From: JBBRHQ01 sp963720735
GTDB lineage: Bacteria > Actinomycetota > Thermoleophilia > Solirubrobacterales > 70-9
Length of the DNA stretch: 64,000 bases
Assembly: GCA_963720735.1 (NCBI GenBank)
Contig: CAVRGL010000006.1
Span: 1 to 64,000 of the forward strand
Direction of reading: 5' to 3'
Below are positions 25,621 through 34,489 of the stretch, piece by piece. Under the pieces are notes generated by a model, which made no database searches, was not told the origin of the DNA, and worked only from the letters and a program-made list of their open reading frames with translations. The position numbers and the translations under genes were made by a program. Each line of letters starts with the position of its first letter. The stretch's first letter is position 1.

Positions 25621-25695
25621 TAAGTTGTTGATCCACTAGCCCGCCGTCATGGCGAAGGCGCTTGATCATTCGACGGCTGCTCGTGACGCGAAGGG
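25619..25695 (+). repeat. Conserved downstream block, copy 3 of 3, without a tRNA-like end
   Basis: TTTAAGTTGTTGATCCAC and CCCGCCGTCATGGCGAAGG match the blocks at 10781 and 38436. Here the block abuts the broken peroxiredoxin-like gene directly, replacing its last residues, so the block itself appears to have been the invading or joining end. Confidence 0.7.
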
Positions 25696-25711
25696 GGCAG
25701 CGTGGTCGGAC

Positions 25712-26323
25712 TTACTCAAGCCGCAGCCGATAGAAACGCTCCTCGAACTTGAGCAGCCGCGCGATTGAATCGGGCTCAGTGTCAGCCACCTCGACGTCGG
25801 TGATCTTCCACCCAGGGAACGCTTTCTCGATATCGGCGCGGCTCGCGCCATGCGGCAGCGGGCCTCTACGCCGGGGAGCGAAGCAATCGAGGATCAGGGT
25901 GGCGTCCGGGCTGGCGACCGCCGTCACTTCCTTGCCCATGGCCAGCCGTTGGGCCTCGTCGAGGCCGTGGAAGGTCCCGGTGTCGAGCAGCAACCGGAAG
26001 CCGGAGCCGACCCCCGCCTCACTCAACGCGGTCACATCACCGTTCACGACTTGGATCGCGACCCCATCCTTGGAGCCGCGCTCGCGAGCGCGGCTAAGGG
26101 CCTTCTCGACGATGTCGACGCCGGTCACCGCCCAGCCGCGTTTCGCCAGTCGCACGCCCCAGACTGCACTGCCCGTGCCAATGTCCAGCGCCTTGCCGTA
26201 CGGGGCTTCCCGCCCGTCCTCCTCGCGGGCGACCAGCTCGAGGAGCGTCTCGGCGTAGGGCGGGTGCTCGGCGAGCTCCTCCCAGGGATGGAATTTGATC
26301 GCGTAGGCGAGCCTGTAGTTCAT
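25712..26323 (-). CDS. Class I SAM-dependent methyltransferase (TehB/UbiE-like)
   Basis: The ATG at 26323 overlaps the upstream hydrolase-like gene by ATGA, which fixes the start. The 203-residue protein shows KALDIGTGSAVWGVRLAKRG (SAM site), GVDIVEKAL, a VVNGDVTAL segment and LLLDTGTFHGLD. The C-terminal half has FAPRRRGPLPHGASRADIEKAFPGW, the reaction-domain part seen in thiol and tellurite-type methyltransferases. It probably methylates a small molecule. It is the last gene of the set regulator - hydrolase homologue - methyltransferase on the minus strand. Confidence 0.82.
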   Translation of the reverse strand: MNYRLAYAIKFHPWEELAEHPPYAETLLELVAREEDGREAPYGKALDIGTGSAVWGVRLAKRGWAVTGVDIVEKALSRARERGSKDGVAIQVVNGDVTALSEAGVGSGFRLLLDTGTFHGLDEAQRLAMGKEVTAVASPDATLILDCFAPRRRGPLPHGASRADIEKAFPGWKITDVEVADTEPDSIARLLKFEERFYRLRLE

Positions 26324-27228
26324 CGGTCCTCCCCCTCGATGTCGGCGAGTAGCGCTCTCAGGAACGCATCCGGCTGCTCGATCGGGGGATCGTCGCCAGC
26401 GTGCTCGATGACGTGCAGCGGCCATCCGTAGCGCTCGCTCGCGGTCTCCGCGACCCGCAGCCGGTTAACGGGATCATGCCGTCCCCAGATCAGGCTGGTC
26501 GGGACGTCGATCCGCTCGAGGTCGGCCGGTGGGATCGCTGGCACGGCCAGCTCTCGCATCAGGACGCGGAGCGCGGCCTTCCCGCTCGGGGTGCGGGCAC
26601 GGTCGAGCGTGTACGCGGCGTATGGGTTCCAGCGCTCGCCCATTCCCGAGCGCACCCCCGCGTAGTCGACCGTGCAGCGCTTCATCAGCCCGTCGTAGGT
26701 CCGCGGAGTGGGACGGGCGACGTACCTGAACAGGGCGAGAGCGAAGGCCGGCGAGGGCCGGAACCTACCGAGCCCGAAGGAGTCGACCAGGACCAGCGAA
26801 CGGAGCCGGTCGCTGTGCTCCGCCGCAAGTCGCGCCGCGATCGAGCCGCTGCCCAGGTGGCCGACCAGTGCCGGCGGTGTAGGGCAAGTGCGCTCGATCA
26901 GCTCGCCGAGCCACGCCAGGATCCGATCGCCGCCTAGCTCGCCCTCCGTCACCTCGGATGCGCCATGGCCCGGGAGATCCGGGGCGATCACCCGATGGGC
27001 CCTGACCAGGTCCGGCATCACCCGCATCCAATGGCCCGTGAACGACCCCGGCTCGTGCAGGAGGAGGAGCGGTGACCCGTCGCCCCCCTCCAGGACTGCG
27101 GTGGAGATTCCGGCCAGCTCCAGCCGTCGCTCGGCGACCGGGGCGCCGACGAAGAGCCGCTCGCGCGCGTCCTCGGCGGCTCTCACTTCCTCTGCTTCCT
27201 GGCGCTGAACGTTGGTTTCGACTGCCAT
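26320..27228 (-). CDS. Alpha/beta-hydrolase-fold protein lacking Ser and His catalytic residues
   Basis: The 302-residue protein has the full fold: LLLLHEPGSFTGHW (oxyanion strand-turn), VIAPDLPGHGAS, the nucleophile-elbow region, a cap, SLIWGRHDPVNR with the acid D252, and the C-terminal HVIEHAGDDPPIEQP. The elbow reads GHLGSG, so the usual nucleophile position 125 is Leu; the catalytic-His position (279) is Asp. By family rules it should not hydrolyse esters. A paralogue with the same losses is at 36264, again next to a TPR-LuxR regulator. A binding or sensor role, or an altered chemistry, is my inference. It overlaps the methyltransferase gene by four bases. Confidence 0.85.
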   Translation of the reverse strand: MAVETNVQRQEAEEVRAAEDARERLFVGAPVAERRLELAGISTAVLEGGDGSPLLLLHEPGSFTGHWMRVMPDLVRAHRVIAPDLPGHGASEVTEGELGGDRILAWLGELIERTCPTPPALVGHLGSGSIAARLAAEHSDRLRSLVLVDSFGLGRFRPSPAFALALFRYVARPTPRTYDGLMKRCTVDYAGVRSGMGERWNPYAAYTLDRARTPSGKAALRVLMRELAVPAIPPADLERIDVPTSLIWGRHDPVNRLRVAETASERYGWPLHVIEHAGDDPPIEQPDAFLRALLADIEGEDR

Positions 27229-27350
27229 TTCTCCTCCTCGGTCGGGGTTGAACTGGGCGACCGACGGTATGGCGAGGCAGCCGGCGCCGCATCGGCTGAA
27301 CCACCCAACTTCCGCGACGGCGAGAGATGGGTGATTTCGCCGAGCGGCGC

Positions 27351-28991
27351 TCAGAGGAGGCTGTGCTCGTGTGCGTAGGCGGTGGCGGCTGCCCGGGAGG
27401 AGACGCTGAGCTTCGCGTAGATGTTGCTTACGTGCCGGTCGACGGTCCTCACGCTTACCACCAGGCGGGCGGAAATCGCCTTGTTGGTCTCGCCGGCCGA
27501 GAGGTGGCGGAGTACCTCGAGCTCGCGCCCGGTAAGCCCATGACTATCGATGGCCCCGGCGGTCTCGGCCAGCATGCCGACCCTGGAGAGGTCGGTCGCC
27601 GCACCAAGCTGCCCGAATGCGTCCCGCGCGGCTTCAAGCTCGAGCATCGTGGTGTCCTCGTCTCCGAGCTCCCGGCAGGCGAGCCCGATCATCTCGCGGA
27701 CCCGCGCCAGCTCGTACGGGACATCGAAGCGCTGCCATTGCTCCGCCGCCCGGCGGAGTGAAGGAAGCGCGGCGCGGGCGTCGCCCTCGGCCAGCTCTAG
27801 AGCACCGCGCGCCTGGTAAGCCATCCCCCCGAGCGCTCCACTCTCCTGCCGACGGGCGATCGACTCGAGCTCTTCGCATGCGCGGCGGGCAGACTCCAAG
27901 TCGTCGACCGCAAGCATTACCTCGACGAAGGCGGGCAGGAGGCCCGCCCGCTTGCCCAGCTCGGCGGTCTCAGCATCGACCCTGCGGATCGCCGCCTCGG
28001 CGGGGTCGGCCTTGCCCTGCGCGAGGCGCGTCAAGGCGAGGCCCGGCTGGGGCTCCCAGCCGTACCCGCTCGCCTCTCGGTAGGCCTCCTCGGCGGCTCC
28101 GTAGTCTCCGAGCAGACGGTGGACCTCACCGCGCTCGTAGCAGGCCTCGCCGGCGGCCGCCGGATTCTCGCCCCGGAGGCAGCGCTCGGCGGCCCGGCGC
28201 GCCTCCTCGATCGCCTCAGCCCAGGTGCCGTGCAGCCGCATGATTTGCGCACGGTGGACGAGGCAGCGGCCAGTGAAGGCGACCAGGTCGGGCTGGCGCT
28301 CGCACCAAGAGCTGAGGGCGGCGGTCCATTCCTGCGCGCGGCTCAACTCGTGGGCGTCCTGGCAGGCGAGGATCACGCCGCAGTAGACGATCCCAGCGGG
28401 GATCGAGGACAGCTCACCCGCGGTGACGGCGACCATCGACTCGTCCAGCAACGCTAGGCCTTCCTTGATCCGCCCGAGCCGGATCAGGATGTGGCCTCGC
28501 TCGTGGGCGGCGAGGGCGAACAGGTCCGTATTGTTGAAGCGCTCGCCGATCGCCGCGGCCTCTGCGGCGGTCGCTGCGGCTGCCTCTAGCTCGCCACCTG
28601 CCTCCTGCTGGAAGACGAGCGGAAGGAGCAGGTAGCCCCGCTCCACCCGATCTCCCCCCTCCTCATCGAGGAGCCGCTGGGCGCGGCCGAGCCAGCCGCC
28701 CGCCTGGCCCATCTCGCCCCGTTGGGCGAGGTTGACCCCGATCCAGAAAGCGCACCGGAGCGCCGACAGAGCCTGCCCCGCGTCGAGGTGGGCGCGGTAG
28801 GCGCGTTCCAAGGTTTCGAAGTAGTCCTCCTCCCGACCGAGCATGTAAGCCGAGTTGGCGAGCAGCTCCAGGTCGTCCGCTCCGAGCCCCTTCGATAGGT
28901 CGGCGGCCGCCAGTGACTCGTAGGCGTCGTTCCAGGCCTCGCCCCGATAGGACTCGCGTCCCCGTTCGAGCTCCTCGATTGCCTCCGCCAC
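27351..28991 (-). CDS. TPR-rich LuxR-family transcriptional regulator (first of two paralogues)
   Basis: The GTG at 28991 starts a 546-residue protein. Residues 1 to about 470 are helical TPR-like repeats (EEDYFETLERAYRAHLDAGQ; EAYREASGYGWEPQPGLAL). The last 60 residues are a LuxR/NarL helix-turn-helix (LTGRELEVLRHLSAGETNK, VRTVDRHVSNIYAKL). There is no ATPase module and no phosphorylation domain, unlike MalT or NarL types, so any signal would have to be read by the TPR region. The next gene downstream on the same strand encodes the catalytically dead hydrolase homologue. The paralogue at 34490 has the same length, the same order of segments and the same neighbour. Confidence 0.88.
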   Translation of the reverse strand: MAEAIEELERGRESYRGEAWNDAYESLAAADLSKGLGADDLELLANSAYMLGREEDYFETLERAYRAHLDAGQALSALRCAFWIGVNLAQRGEMGQAGGWLGRAQRLLDEEGGDRVERGYLLLPLVFQQEAGGELEAAAATAAEAAAIGERFNNTDLFALAAHERGHILIRLGRIKEGLALLDESMVAVTAGELSSIPAGIVYCGVILACQDAHELSRAQEWTAALSSWCERQPDLVAFTGRCLVHRAQIMRLHGTWAEAIEEARRAAERCLRGENPAAAGEACYERGEVHRLLGDYGAAEEAYREASGYGWEPQPGLALTRLAQGKADPAEAAIRRVDAETAELGKRAGLLPAFVEVMLAVDDLESARRACEELESIARRQESGALGGMAYQARGALELAEGDARAALPSLRRAAEQWQRFDVPYELARVREMIGLACRELGDEDTTMLELEAARDAFGQLGAATDLSRVGMLAETAGAIDSHGLTGRELEVLRHLSAGETNKAISARLVVSVRTVDRHVSNIYAKLSVSSRAAATAYAHEHSLL

Positions 28992-29072
28992 AGTGTGATT
29001 ATCGTCGACAGGTAGCAGCTATTTGCGCGATGGAGCAGCGTAGAAGTCGCGAGCGTAGCCACCTGAGGTGGA

Positions 29073-29248
29073 CCCGGCGCTCCGGCGCACTGGAGGCTGG
29101 ATGCTGTTGCCCGAAAACTGGCGCAATTCGAGGCGCAAGAGAACTGAGAATATGACGATTTGCAGGGAGAAAGGGTGCCTGCGTGGCGGTCTCGAAAACC
29201 GTTGTGGGCCTTAGGGTCTACCGTGGGTTCGAATCCCACCCCCTCCGC
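29073..29248 (+). repeat. tRNA-Ser(CGA) 3'-half repeat unit, copy D (type I), long form
   Basis: The upstream part is longer than in most copies and reads P-G-A-P-A-H-W-R-L-D-A-V-A-R-K-L-A-Q-F-E-A-Q-E-N before a TGA. It is nearly the same as in copy E, 3.6 kb away. The tRNA-like part spans 29187-29248 and is the type I form. Confidence 0.85.
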
Positions 29249-29350
29249 TTTGTAGAGCGAAATAGCAGGAGCTGACTTCGAGTCATCGCTGTCGCCCTCC
29301 GGCTCCGGTCTTCCGCTGGAGACCGCAGGAGACCGGTTGAGGCAGCCGCG

Positions 29351-29445
29351 TAGTGGCGCAAGATGTGGCGCACCGCCAGTCGATACCCTCGATTTGCGGG
29401 CAGAACACAGGCACGTGGCGGTCCGGAAGGTCGGCACAGCTCGGC
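29351..29445 (+). repeat. Possible highly diverged extra copy of the repeat unit
   Basis: TGGCGCAA, GGCGCAC, TCGATTTGC, AGAA and CGTGGCGGTC occur in the same order and roughly the same spacing as in copy D, reading V-A-Q-D-V-A-H-R-Q-S in the equivalent frame. The T arm and acceptor end are absent. The rest of 29249-29821 has no supported gene. Confidence 0.3.
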
Positions 29446-29821
29446 GCACACCGAATTTGAGCTCCACGGTGTGAATCCTTGGAATGAAGGCCATCACCGC
29501 GTCCGCCGCGCTCGGAGCGAGCCTCATCTCCACCATGCGTCCACCCAGCCCGTGGTGCTGGCAACCCTGTGGAAGCGACCCTTGCCCTCCGCCGGCGGGG
29601 GCCATGAACGTCTTGATGCATTCAGTTCTGCGGGGCGTTATCGGGTATGGTCCTAACCAGCCAGATGAAGCTCTGGCGCGGAGAGTAAATACGCGGTCGG
29701 CGGGCAAGCGCTCCGAGGAGCTTGGCGCCAGCCGCCACCCCAAAAGTAGGGGAGGAGCCCGCAGCGGAGGTGGTCGGCCATGCGGCGGCCGTCTAGAATC
29801 TTGGCTCAGAGACCGCACCGG

Positions 29822-30736
29822 ATGGCCGAAGACCGAGACCTCTCCGCCTCTTATCTCTCGCTCAGGAACGAGGCCGAGCGCCTTGCCGGCGGTCCTGGAG
29901 ACATCCCGCCACGCGCTGCGGCGTTGCACTCAATCTTCGTCGACTCCGGTGGCAACCACGCCTTCCCGGAGGTCGCGCTGCACGGCGCGCTATGGGCTTT
30001 CGGTTTCTATGAGCGACGTGGTGTGGTCAGTCGAATGATCAGTCATCGCTACTTCTACGATCGGGAGGAGCGCGCCCGTCGCGCCTACATGCTGTTCGAG
30101 TTCGCCCAGGGCTTCAAGGAGGCAAACCGCTCCGTTTTCATCGACACCTACACGAACTACTTCTTCACCAAAGCTCACGGGGACGAGCCAGGCGCCGAAC
30201 GGATACTGGCGCCTGAGCTGATCGAGGCACTCGGTCGCGTGCACCAGGCTGCCCGCTCCGGGCGGCGGCTCCGGCGGCGCGAGCGAGCCGATGTGTTTCG
30301 CACCTCTCTGCTGTTCGAACAGGAGAACACGGTGGGCCCGAAGGTGCGCGAGGAGGTGGCAAAGTTCGAGTGTCCGGTCCTAACCGCGATCGTCCTCAAG
30401 CCTGTGGTGCGATTCGGCTACTTCCCGAGGACCGCCTTCCTTTGGTTCCGCGACTTCGGTGACACAGATGAGCGGATCGAGAAAGCCATCCGGAGCTATG
30501 AACTGGCGGAGCGCCAGGGCTGGGATCTGGTCAGTGGGACGATCCGTCTACAGGGCGTGCTGCCACCCCGCTACTTTGCCGACCCGCTCGGCTACGTGGA
30601 CGAGATGCGCACTACTGCTTCCGCCGCTCAACAGCACGCCGTCGTGACAGGGGCTGCAGCAGGTAGAGCAGCAGCGACGGTGGGTCGATCTTATGGCGGG
30701 CCGCCATCGCCGACGAAGAGCGAGGCTTCCGGATGA
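29822..30736 (+). CDS. Conserved-looking cytosolic protein of unknown function
   Basis: I favour the ATG at 29822 (MAEDRDLSASYLS); an upstream ATG at 29780 would add 14 low-quality residues. The 304-residue product is rich in aromatic and charged residues (ALWAFGFYERRG; RYFYDREERARRAYMLFEF; NRSVFIDTYTNYFFTKAHG; DEMRTTASAAQQ) and has no signal peptide or membrane segment. The composition and codon use look coding throughout until an Ala/Gly-rich tail. I do not recognise the family. It lies alone between repeat D and the convergent lipase gene. Confidence 0.65.
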   Translation: MAEDRDLSASYLSLRNEAERLAGGPGDIPPRAAALHSIFVDSGGNHAFPEVALHGALWAFGFYERRGVVSRMISHRYFYDREERARRAYMLFEFAQGFKEANRSVFIDTYTNYFFTKAHGDEPGAERILAPELIEALGRVHQAARSGRRLRRRERADVFRTSLLFEQENTVGPKVREEVAKFECPVLTAIVLKPVVRFGYFPRTAFLWFRDFGDTDERIEKAIRSYELAERQGWDLVSGTIRLQGVLPPRYFADPLGYVDEMRTTASAAQQHAVVTGAAAGRAAATVGRSYGGPPSPTKSEASG

Positions 30737-30747
30737 AGCTGGTACGG

Positions 30748-30775
30748 GGGCGGATCCCGCCTGGCGGATCCGGAA
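30748..30775. terminator. Possible bidirectional terminator hairpin
   Basis: GGCGGATCCCGCC and the overlapping GGATCCCGCCTGGCGGATCC can form alternative stems in the short gap between convergent genes. There is no clear U tract on the plus strand beyond AAATTCTTT. Confidence 0.3.
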
Positions 30776-30809
30776 ATTCTTTGCCGTCCATCGCGCTGTT
30801 GAAACGGCG

Positions 30810-32186
30810 TCAGCGCTCGAAGTCGTTGAACTGGACCGTCACCGCATTCTCGCTCGACGGGTAGTTCGGGAGGCTCACCCTCCGCACCGGTCCGGCGCCC
30901 CGCGAGAGCAGCGCGACCGACACCGTCCCTGTGGGCGGTGAGACGGCGGGGATGAACATGTCCACCCCGCTGAGGAAGGGGAGCGCCAAGAACACGGGAA
31001 TCGGCGCGCTCAGGTCGGTGACGCCGTCCGAGCCCTGGTCGAAGGCGAACATCCCGATCGTCCTGTTGCTGATCGGGCTGTCGGCGGCGTTGATCAGGTT
31101 GGTCCCGTTGACCGCGACGACGTCGTTCTCGGCGCCCTGATCGCCCCAAAATTCCTTGTTCCTGGTGAAGATCAGGTTGAGGTGGTTCGCGCTATGGGAG
31201 ACCAAAGAGTCGAGCCCGGTGCCGGGCACCTGAGTGAGAAGGCGAATCAGATGGTCGCTGCGGCGGAAGGGCTCGTAGAAGAAGTGATGGACCTGTCCGG
31301 CCTGCGCGAGGGCAAACTCGTAGCGCTTGCCGCTGTGAAGCCTGACCGGCCCCCACGACCCGTCGCTGGCCAGGGCCGGGGTCGCAACCGGAGATCCGAT
31401 CCGGCGGCCGCTTGATTTCTTGACTCTCCAGATGGTCAGCGTCGTTCCCGGGTCGACGCCGACGTTCTGCGGGAAGTAGACCGCCCGTCCCGCAACAGTG
31501 ATTCTGCCGTGTTGGCACAGGATGTCTGTGGTCTTCGGAGGATGACCCGTGAAGAAGTCAAACATCTCGGCAAACGACTCGGCCGACGTCGCTGTCTGCA
31601 CGTGAGTCTGGTTTGGGATCGTGACGTTCATCGCCCCACCGATCGCTCGACCGGGCGTCCCCCTCCCCGCCCACAGGGCCAGGGTGGGCACCCCGCCCGG
31701 CGGCGAGGTTGCCTGCGCCCCGTCGATGTTCACGTAGTGGGCGACGTTCGCCGCGTGCGCGGCCGAGCCGTTGAGGTACGCCTGGGAAACGAAGGTGCCG
31801 AGCGAATGCCCGAGGAGGTCGACCCGGCTCTTGCCGGTCTGCTGCTCGACCTGGGAGATGAAGCCCTCGAGCCTCGCCTGGACCTGATCCTGAGACTCGA
31901 CCGCGAAGGTCGAGTCGTACTCGAAGACCCGCACATAGTCGTCCGGATAGCCGTTCTCGGTAAAGCGCATCTTCTGCGATTCGAACTGAGCTCCCGAACC
32001 GAACCCACCGTGGACGAAGATGATCGGGTGGAGCCTGGCTCTCGCCGCCCCCCCGTGGCACGACCACGATCGGTGATGACACGAACCTCGATGAGCACTG
32101 GCCGCCGGCGCGGCGAAGAGCAGCCCCAAGAGTCCGAGAATCAAGACGATTCGCCGGAGCGCGGTTGCCAACTTCCCCTCTCTCAT
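30810..32186 (-). CDS. Secreted alpha/beta-hydrolase (lipase-like) with C-terminal beta domains
   Basis: The 458-residue protein begins with a signal peptide (IVLILGLLGLLFAAPAASA). The N-terminal domain has HPIIFVHGGFGSGAQF, the nucleophile elbow LLGHSLGTFVS and a cap-free core. It is followed by two beta-rich domains (DPGTTLTIWRVKKSSG; LIFTRNKEFWGDQG; VSLPNYPSSENAVTVQFND). This plan resembles archaeal AFL-type lipases with C-terminal lipid-binding domains. It probably hydrolyses extracellular esters or triglycerides. A His-rich and Cys-containing segment follows the signal peptide (HRGSCHHRSWSCHGG), an unusual feature of unknown role. Confidence 0.85.
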   Translation of the reverse strand: MREGKLATALRRIVLILGLLGLLFAAPAASAHRGSCHHRSWSCHGGAARARLHPIIFVHGGFGSGAQFESQKMRFTENGYPDDYVRVFEYDSTFAVESQDQVQARLEGFISQVEQQTGKSRVDLLGHSLGTFVSQAYLNGSAAHAANVAHYVNIDGAQATSPPGGVPTLALWAGRGTPGRAIGGAMNVTIPNQTHVQTATSAESFAEMFDFFTGHPPKTTDILCQHGRITVAGRAVYFPQNVGVDPGTTLTIWRVKKSSGRRIGSPVATPALASDGSWGPVRLHSGKRYEFALAQAGQVHHFFYEPFRRSDHLIRLLTQVPGTGLDSLVSHSANHLNLIFTRNKEFWGDQGAENDVVAVNGTNLINAADSPISNRTIGMFAFDQGSDGVTDLSAPIPVFLALPFLSGVDMFIPAVSPPTGTVSVALLSRGAGPVRRVSLPNYPSSENAVTVQFNDFER

Positions 32187-32317
32187 TTGCTGCCGAGCCT
32201 GCTTGGCGTCGGCTCTCGATAGAACGCCATCCTCCGAATGCCCCCCGAAATCGGCCTCCCGAATGGGAACGCTGACCGAGGCTTACCCATTATGCGTTAA
32301 AACCTAACATCGCCAGG

Positions 32318-32357
32318 TTGATGGCGTTTGAGCTTTGTTGATGGCGTTTGAGCTTTG
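32318..32357 (+). repeat. Perfect tandem duplication of 20 bp before the MazF-like gene
   Basis: TTGATGGCGTTTGAGCTTTG occurs twice in direct succession. The second copy supplies the TTG start of the MazF-like frame, at the point where an antitoxin gene would normally overlap. The flanking 32187-32317 holds no antitoxin-like frame. Confidence 0.8.
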
Positions 32358-32843
32358 ACCGAAGCGGGTCAGGGCGAGGTTTGGTTCTGCGAGCTTGATC
32401 CCACCCGTGGGCGCGAACAGGCTGGCCGTCGCCCTGTTGCGGTGATCTCCGTCGATCAGCTCGGAACCGGGCCGAGCGGACTCGCAATCGTCGTGCCGCT
32501 GACGACGACGCCGCAGGACAATCCCATTCGTCCGCAGATCGATCCGCCCGAAGGCGCCCTTCGGGAGCGAAGCTGGGCATTGCCGGACATGATTCGCTCC
32601 GTGGATCGCTCCCGGCTGGTGGACAGACGGGGAAGGCTGCCGCCGGCCACGGTCGATCAGATCGCCGCAAGGGTTCGGCTGCTGATCCGGACCTGGGACG
32701 GGCCCGGCGCTCCGGCGCACTGGAGGCTGAATGCTGTTGCTCGAAAACTGGCGCAATTCGAGGCGCACGAGAATTCGGAAGGTGGCGATTTGCAGGATGA
32801 AGGGTCAGTCCGCGGCGGTCTCGAAAACCGTTGGGCGTCGTAA
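32355..32843 (+). CDS. MazF/PemK-like endoribonuclease toxin, C-terminally fused to repeat E, no antitoxin
   Basis: From the TTG at 32355 the first 113 or so residues are MazF/PemK-like: GEVWFCELDPTRGREQAGRRP, GLAIVVPLTT, SWALPDMIRSVDRSRL, RVRLLIRT. The family cleaves mRNA and is normally held in check by an upstream antitoxin. None is encoded here: the space before the start holds only a tandem 20-bp duplication. After RLLIRT the frame runs into repeat unit E (from 32703), adding about 49 residues that read like the repeat's own conserved C-terminus. The toxin is therefore orphaned and tailed; a functional toxin without antitoxin would be harmful, so it is probably inactive, silent or resisted elsewhere. 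Confidence 0.65.
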   Translation: MTEAGQGEVWFCELDPTRGREQAGRRPVAVISVDQLGTGPSGLAIVVPLTTTPQDNPIRPQIDPPEGALRERSWALPDMIRSVDRSRLVDRRGRLPPATVDQIAARVRLLIRTWDGPGAPAHWRLNAVARKLAQFEAHENSEGGDLQDEGSVRGGLENRWAS

Positions 32844-32877
32844 GGCGCCTCGTGGGTTCGAATCCCACCCCCTCCGC
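32703..32877 (+). repeat. tRNA-Ser(CGA) 3'-half repeat unit, copy E (type II), long form
   Basis: The upstream part reads P-G-A-P-A-H-W-R-L-N-A-V-A-R-K-L-A-Q-F-E and stays in frame with the MazF-like toxin. The tRNA-like part (32816-32877) has a different variable arm from type I: GGCGTC/GGCGCC with loop GTAA. Anticodon loop CTCGAAA and T arm are intact. Confidence 0.85.
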
Positions 32878-32975
32878 TGGCAGGAATCCCTGATCGCCAG
32901 CGTTAGGCAGCGCGGACCGTGGCCACCGCTCTCAGCGTCGGTTATAGTCGGACCGACCAAGGGCCTTGGGCGCGG

Positions 32976-34197
32976 ATGAGCCTTAACTACATCAATGGCG
33001 GGGCATGGGTCTTCCGGCATGGCAGCAGGACCGCGACCGGCAGGGCGCTGATCGGGCTGGCTGCTCTGGTCTTGGTCTGTTTGTTGGTTCCAGTTCTCGG
33101 GGGCGGCGTCCCCCAACGAGCCCGGGCCAGTCAGCTGACTCCGGTGCTCCAGTCGGTGCCTTCACCGCCTCGTTGGTGACGACGGTGCCTTCCACGTCGA
33201 GTACGAGCTGTTGCTCACCAACGCGATTCCCTTGCCGGTCAAGGTTGCATCGGTGGAGGTGCGCGCTGCCGGCGGCCGTCGCGTTCAGGCCCTAACGGGG
33301 CCGCGGCTGCGGCAAGCCATGACGCTGCTCGGAGACGAAACGCCGACCACGGAGCTCCCGGGATCATCAGTCGGCGTCGTCTGGATCAACCTCGATCTGG
33401 CTACCAGGAATGCGATACCGAAGCGGCTCAAGCACCGGCTGACGATCGACATCGGGCCCGGTTTTCCCGTCGGGCCGCTGATCACGGACATCGGAGGGCG
33501 CGCACGGGTGGTGCGCCGCGGTCCGGTGGTGATCGGCCCGCCGCTTCGCGGTGGGCGATGGGTGGCGGTCGTAGGCCCCCACAGGCGTGCGATGCAGCCC
33601 ATCGACGGAAACCTGCGCTCTGGACAGCGCTTCGCGATCGACTTTTCCGCCCGCCTCGACGGCAAGGGCCGCACGCACATTGGCAGTCCGTCGCGCAACA
33701 CCAGCTATTTCAACTACGGGCAGCCGGTGGTGGCGGTCGGCACCGGCAGGGTCGTCGAGGCGGTGGACCGCTACCCGAACCAGATCCCCAATCACAAGAT
33801 TCCCGTCTCGACCGCTGCACAGGACGGAAACCACGTGATCCTCAAACTCGGCCAGCGGGTCTTCGCTGGATACGCACATCTGAAGCCCGGAAGCGTCAGG
33901 GTGCATGACGGCGAGTGGGTGCGGAGCGGGCAGGTTCTGGGCAAGCTCGGGAACTCGGGAAACACAGGGGGGCCTCACCTGCACTTCCAGCTGATGACCC
34001 GACCGTCGATTCTCAACTCCGACGGCCTGCCGTTTGTCCTTCGCAGGTTCAGGCTCCACGGACGCGTCCATTCGCTGAAGGCCTTTCTCGACGCTGATCT
34101 CGCCGGAACGCCGGTCCCTATTGATCGCAAACCTGCGGGGACTTTTCGGCGGCGCGGGTTCACCGATCTCGACGTGGTCACATTCCCGAACGGCTAG
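32976..34197 (+). pseudogene. Secreted M23 (LytM-like) peptidase homologue, one-base frameshift after the signal peptide
   Basis: An ATG at 32976 opens a signal-peptide frame (LIGLAALVLVCLLVPVLGGG) that stops at 33177. The rest continues one base out of phase (DDGAFHVEYELLLTNAIPLPV) to 34197. Removing one base in CGTTGG near 33171-33176 would join them. The C-terminal half is an M23 domain with AGYAHLKPG and GPHLHFQL, the second and third zinc-site motifs. The first motif reads THIGSPSRN where a His-x-x-x-Asp pair is expected, so the Asp ligand appears lost. Intact relatives cut peptidoglycan cross-links. The gene sits alone between repeats E and F. Confidence 0.7.
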
Positions 34198-34272
34198 GTT
34201 CTCGAAGCCATCTTCGGCTTGGTTGTTGGTCGCCGAAAAAGGGCCTCTCGGCTCGATCGTTTCGCGCTGCGG

Positions 34273-34335
34273 ATCGTCTCGAAAACCGTTGGACGTCGTT
34301 AGGCGCCTCGTGGGCTCGAATCCCACCCCCTCCGC
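34273..34335 (+). repeat. tRNA-Ser(CGA) 3'-half repeat, copy F (type II), tRNA part only
   Basis: CTCGAAAACCGTTGGACGTC, TTAGGCGCC and the T arm GTGGG-CTCGAAT-CCCAC match type II with a few changes. The conserved upstream block of the other copies is absent. It directly precedes the second TPR-LuxR gene. Confidence 0.8.
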
Positions 34336-34489
34336 TTTGCAACGCGAAAACTGACGGGGATTCCACCGTCACCTCTGCTGAGTCCCGGAACGGAACTGCC
34401 GCTCCATCCGCCGCAAGCCGGAGTGGCCGTCAGGACGCCTAACCTTCGTTCGGGATGAGCCATATGGACACCACGCTGCACTTCGCCTC

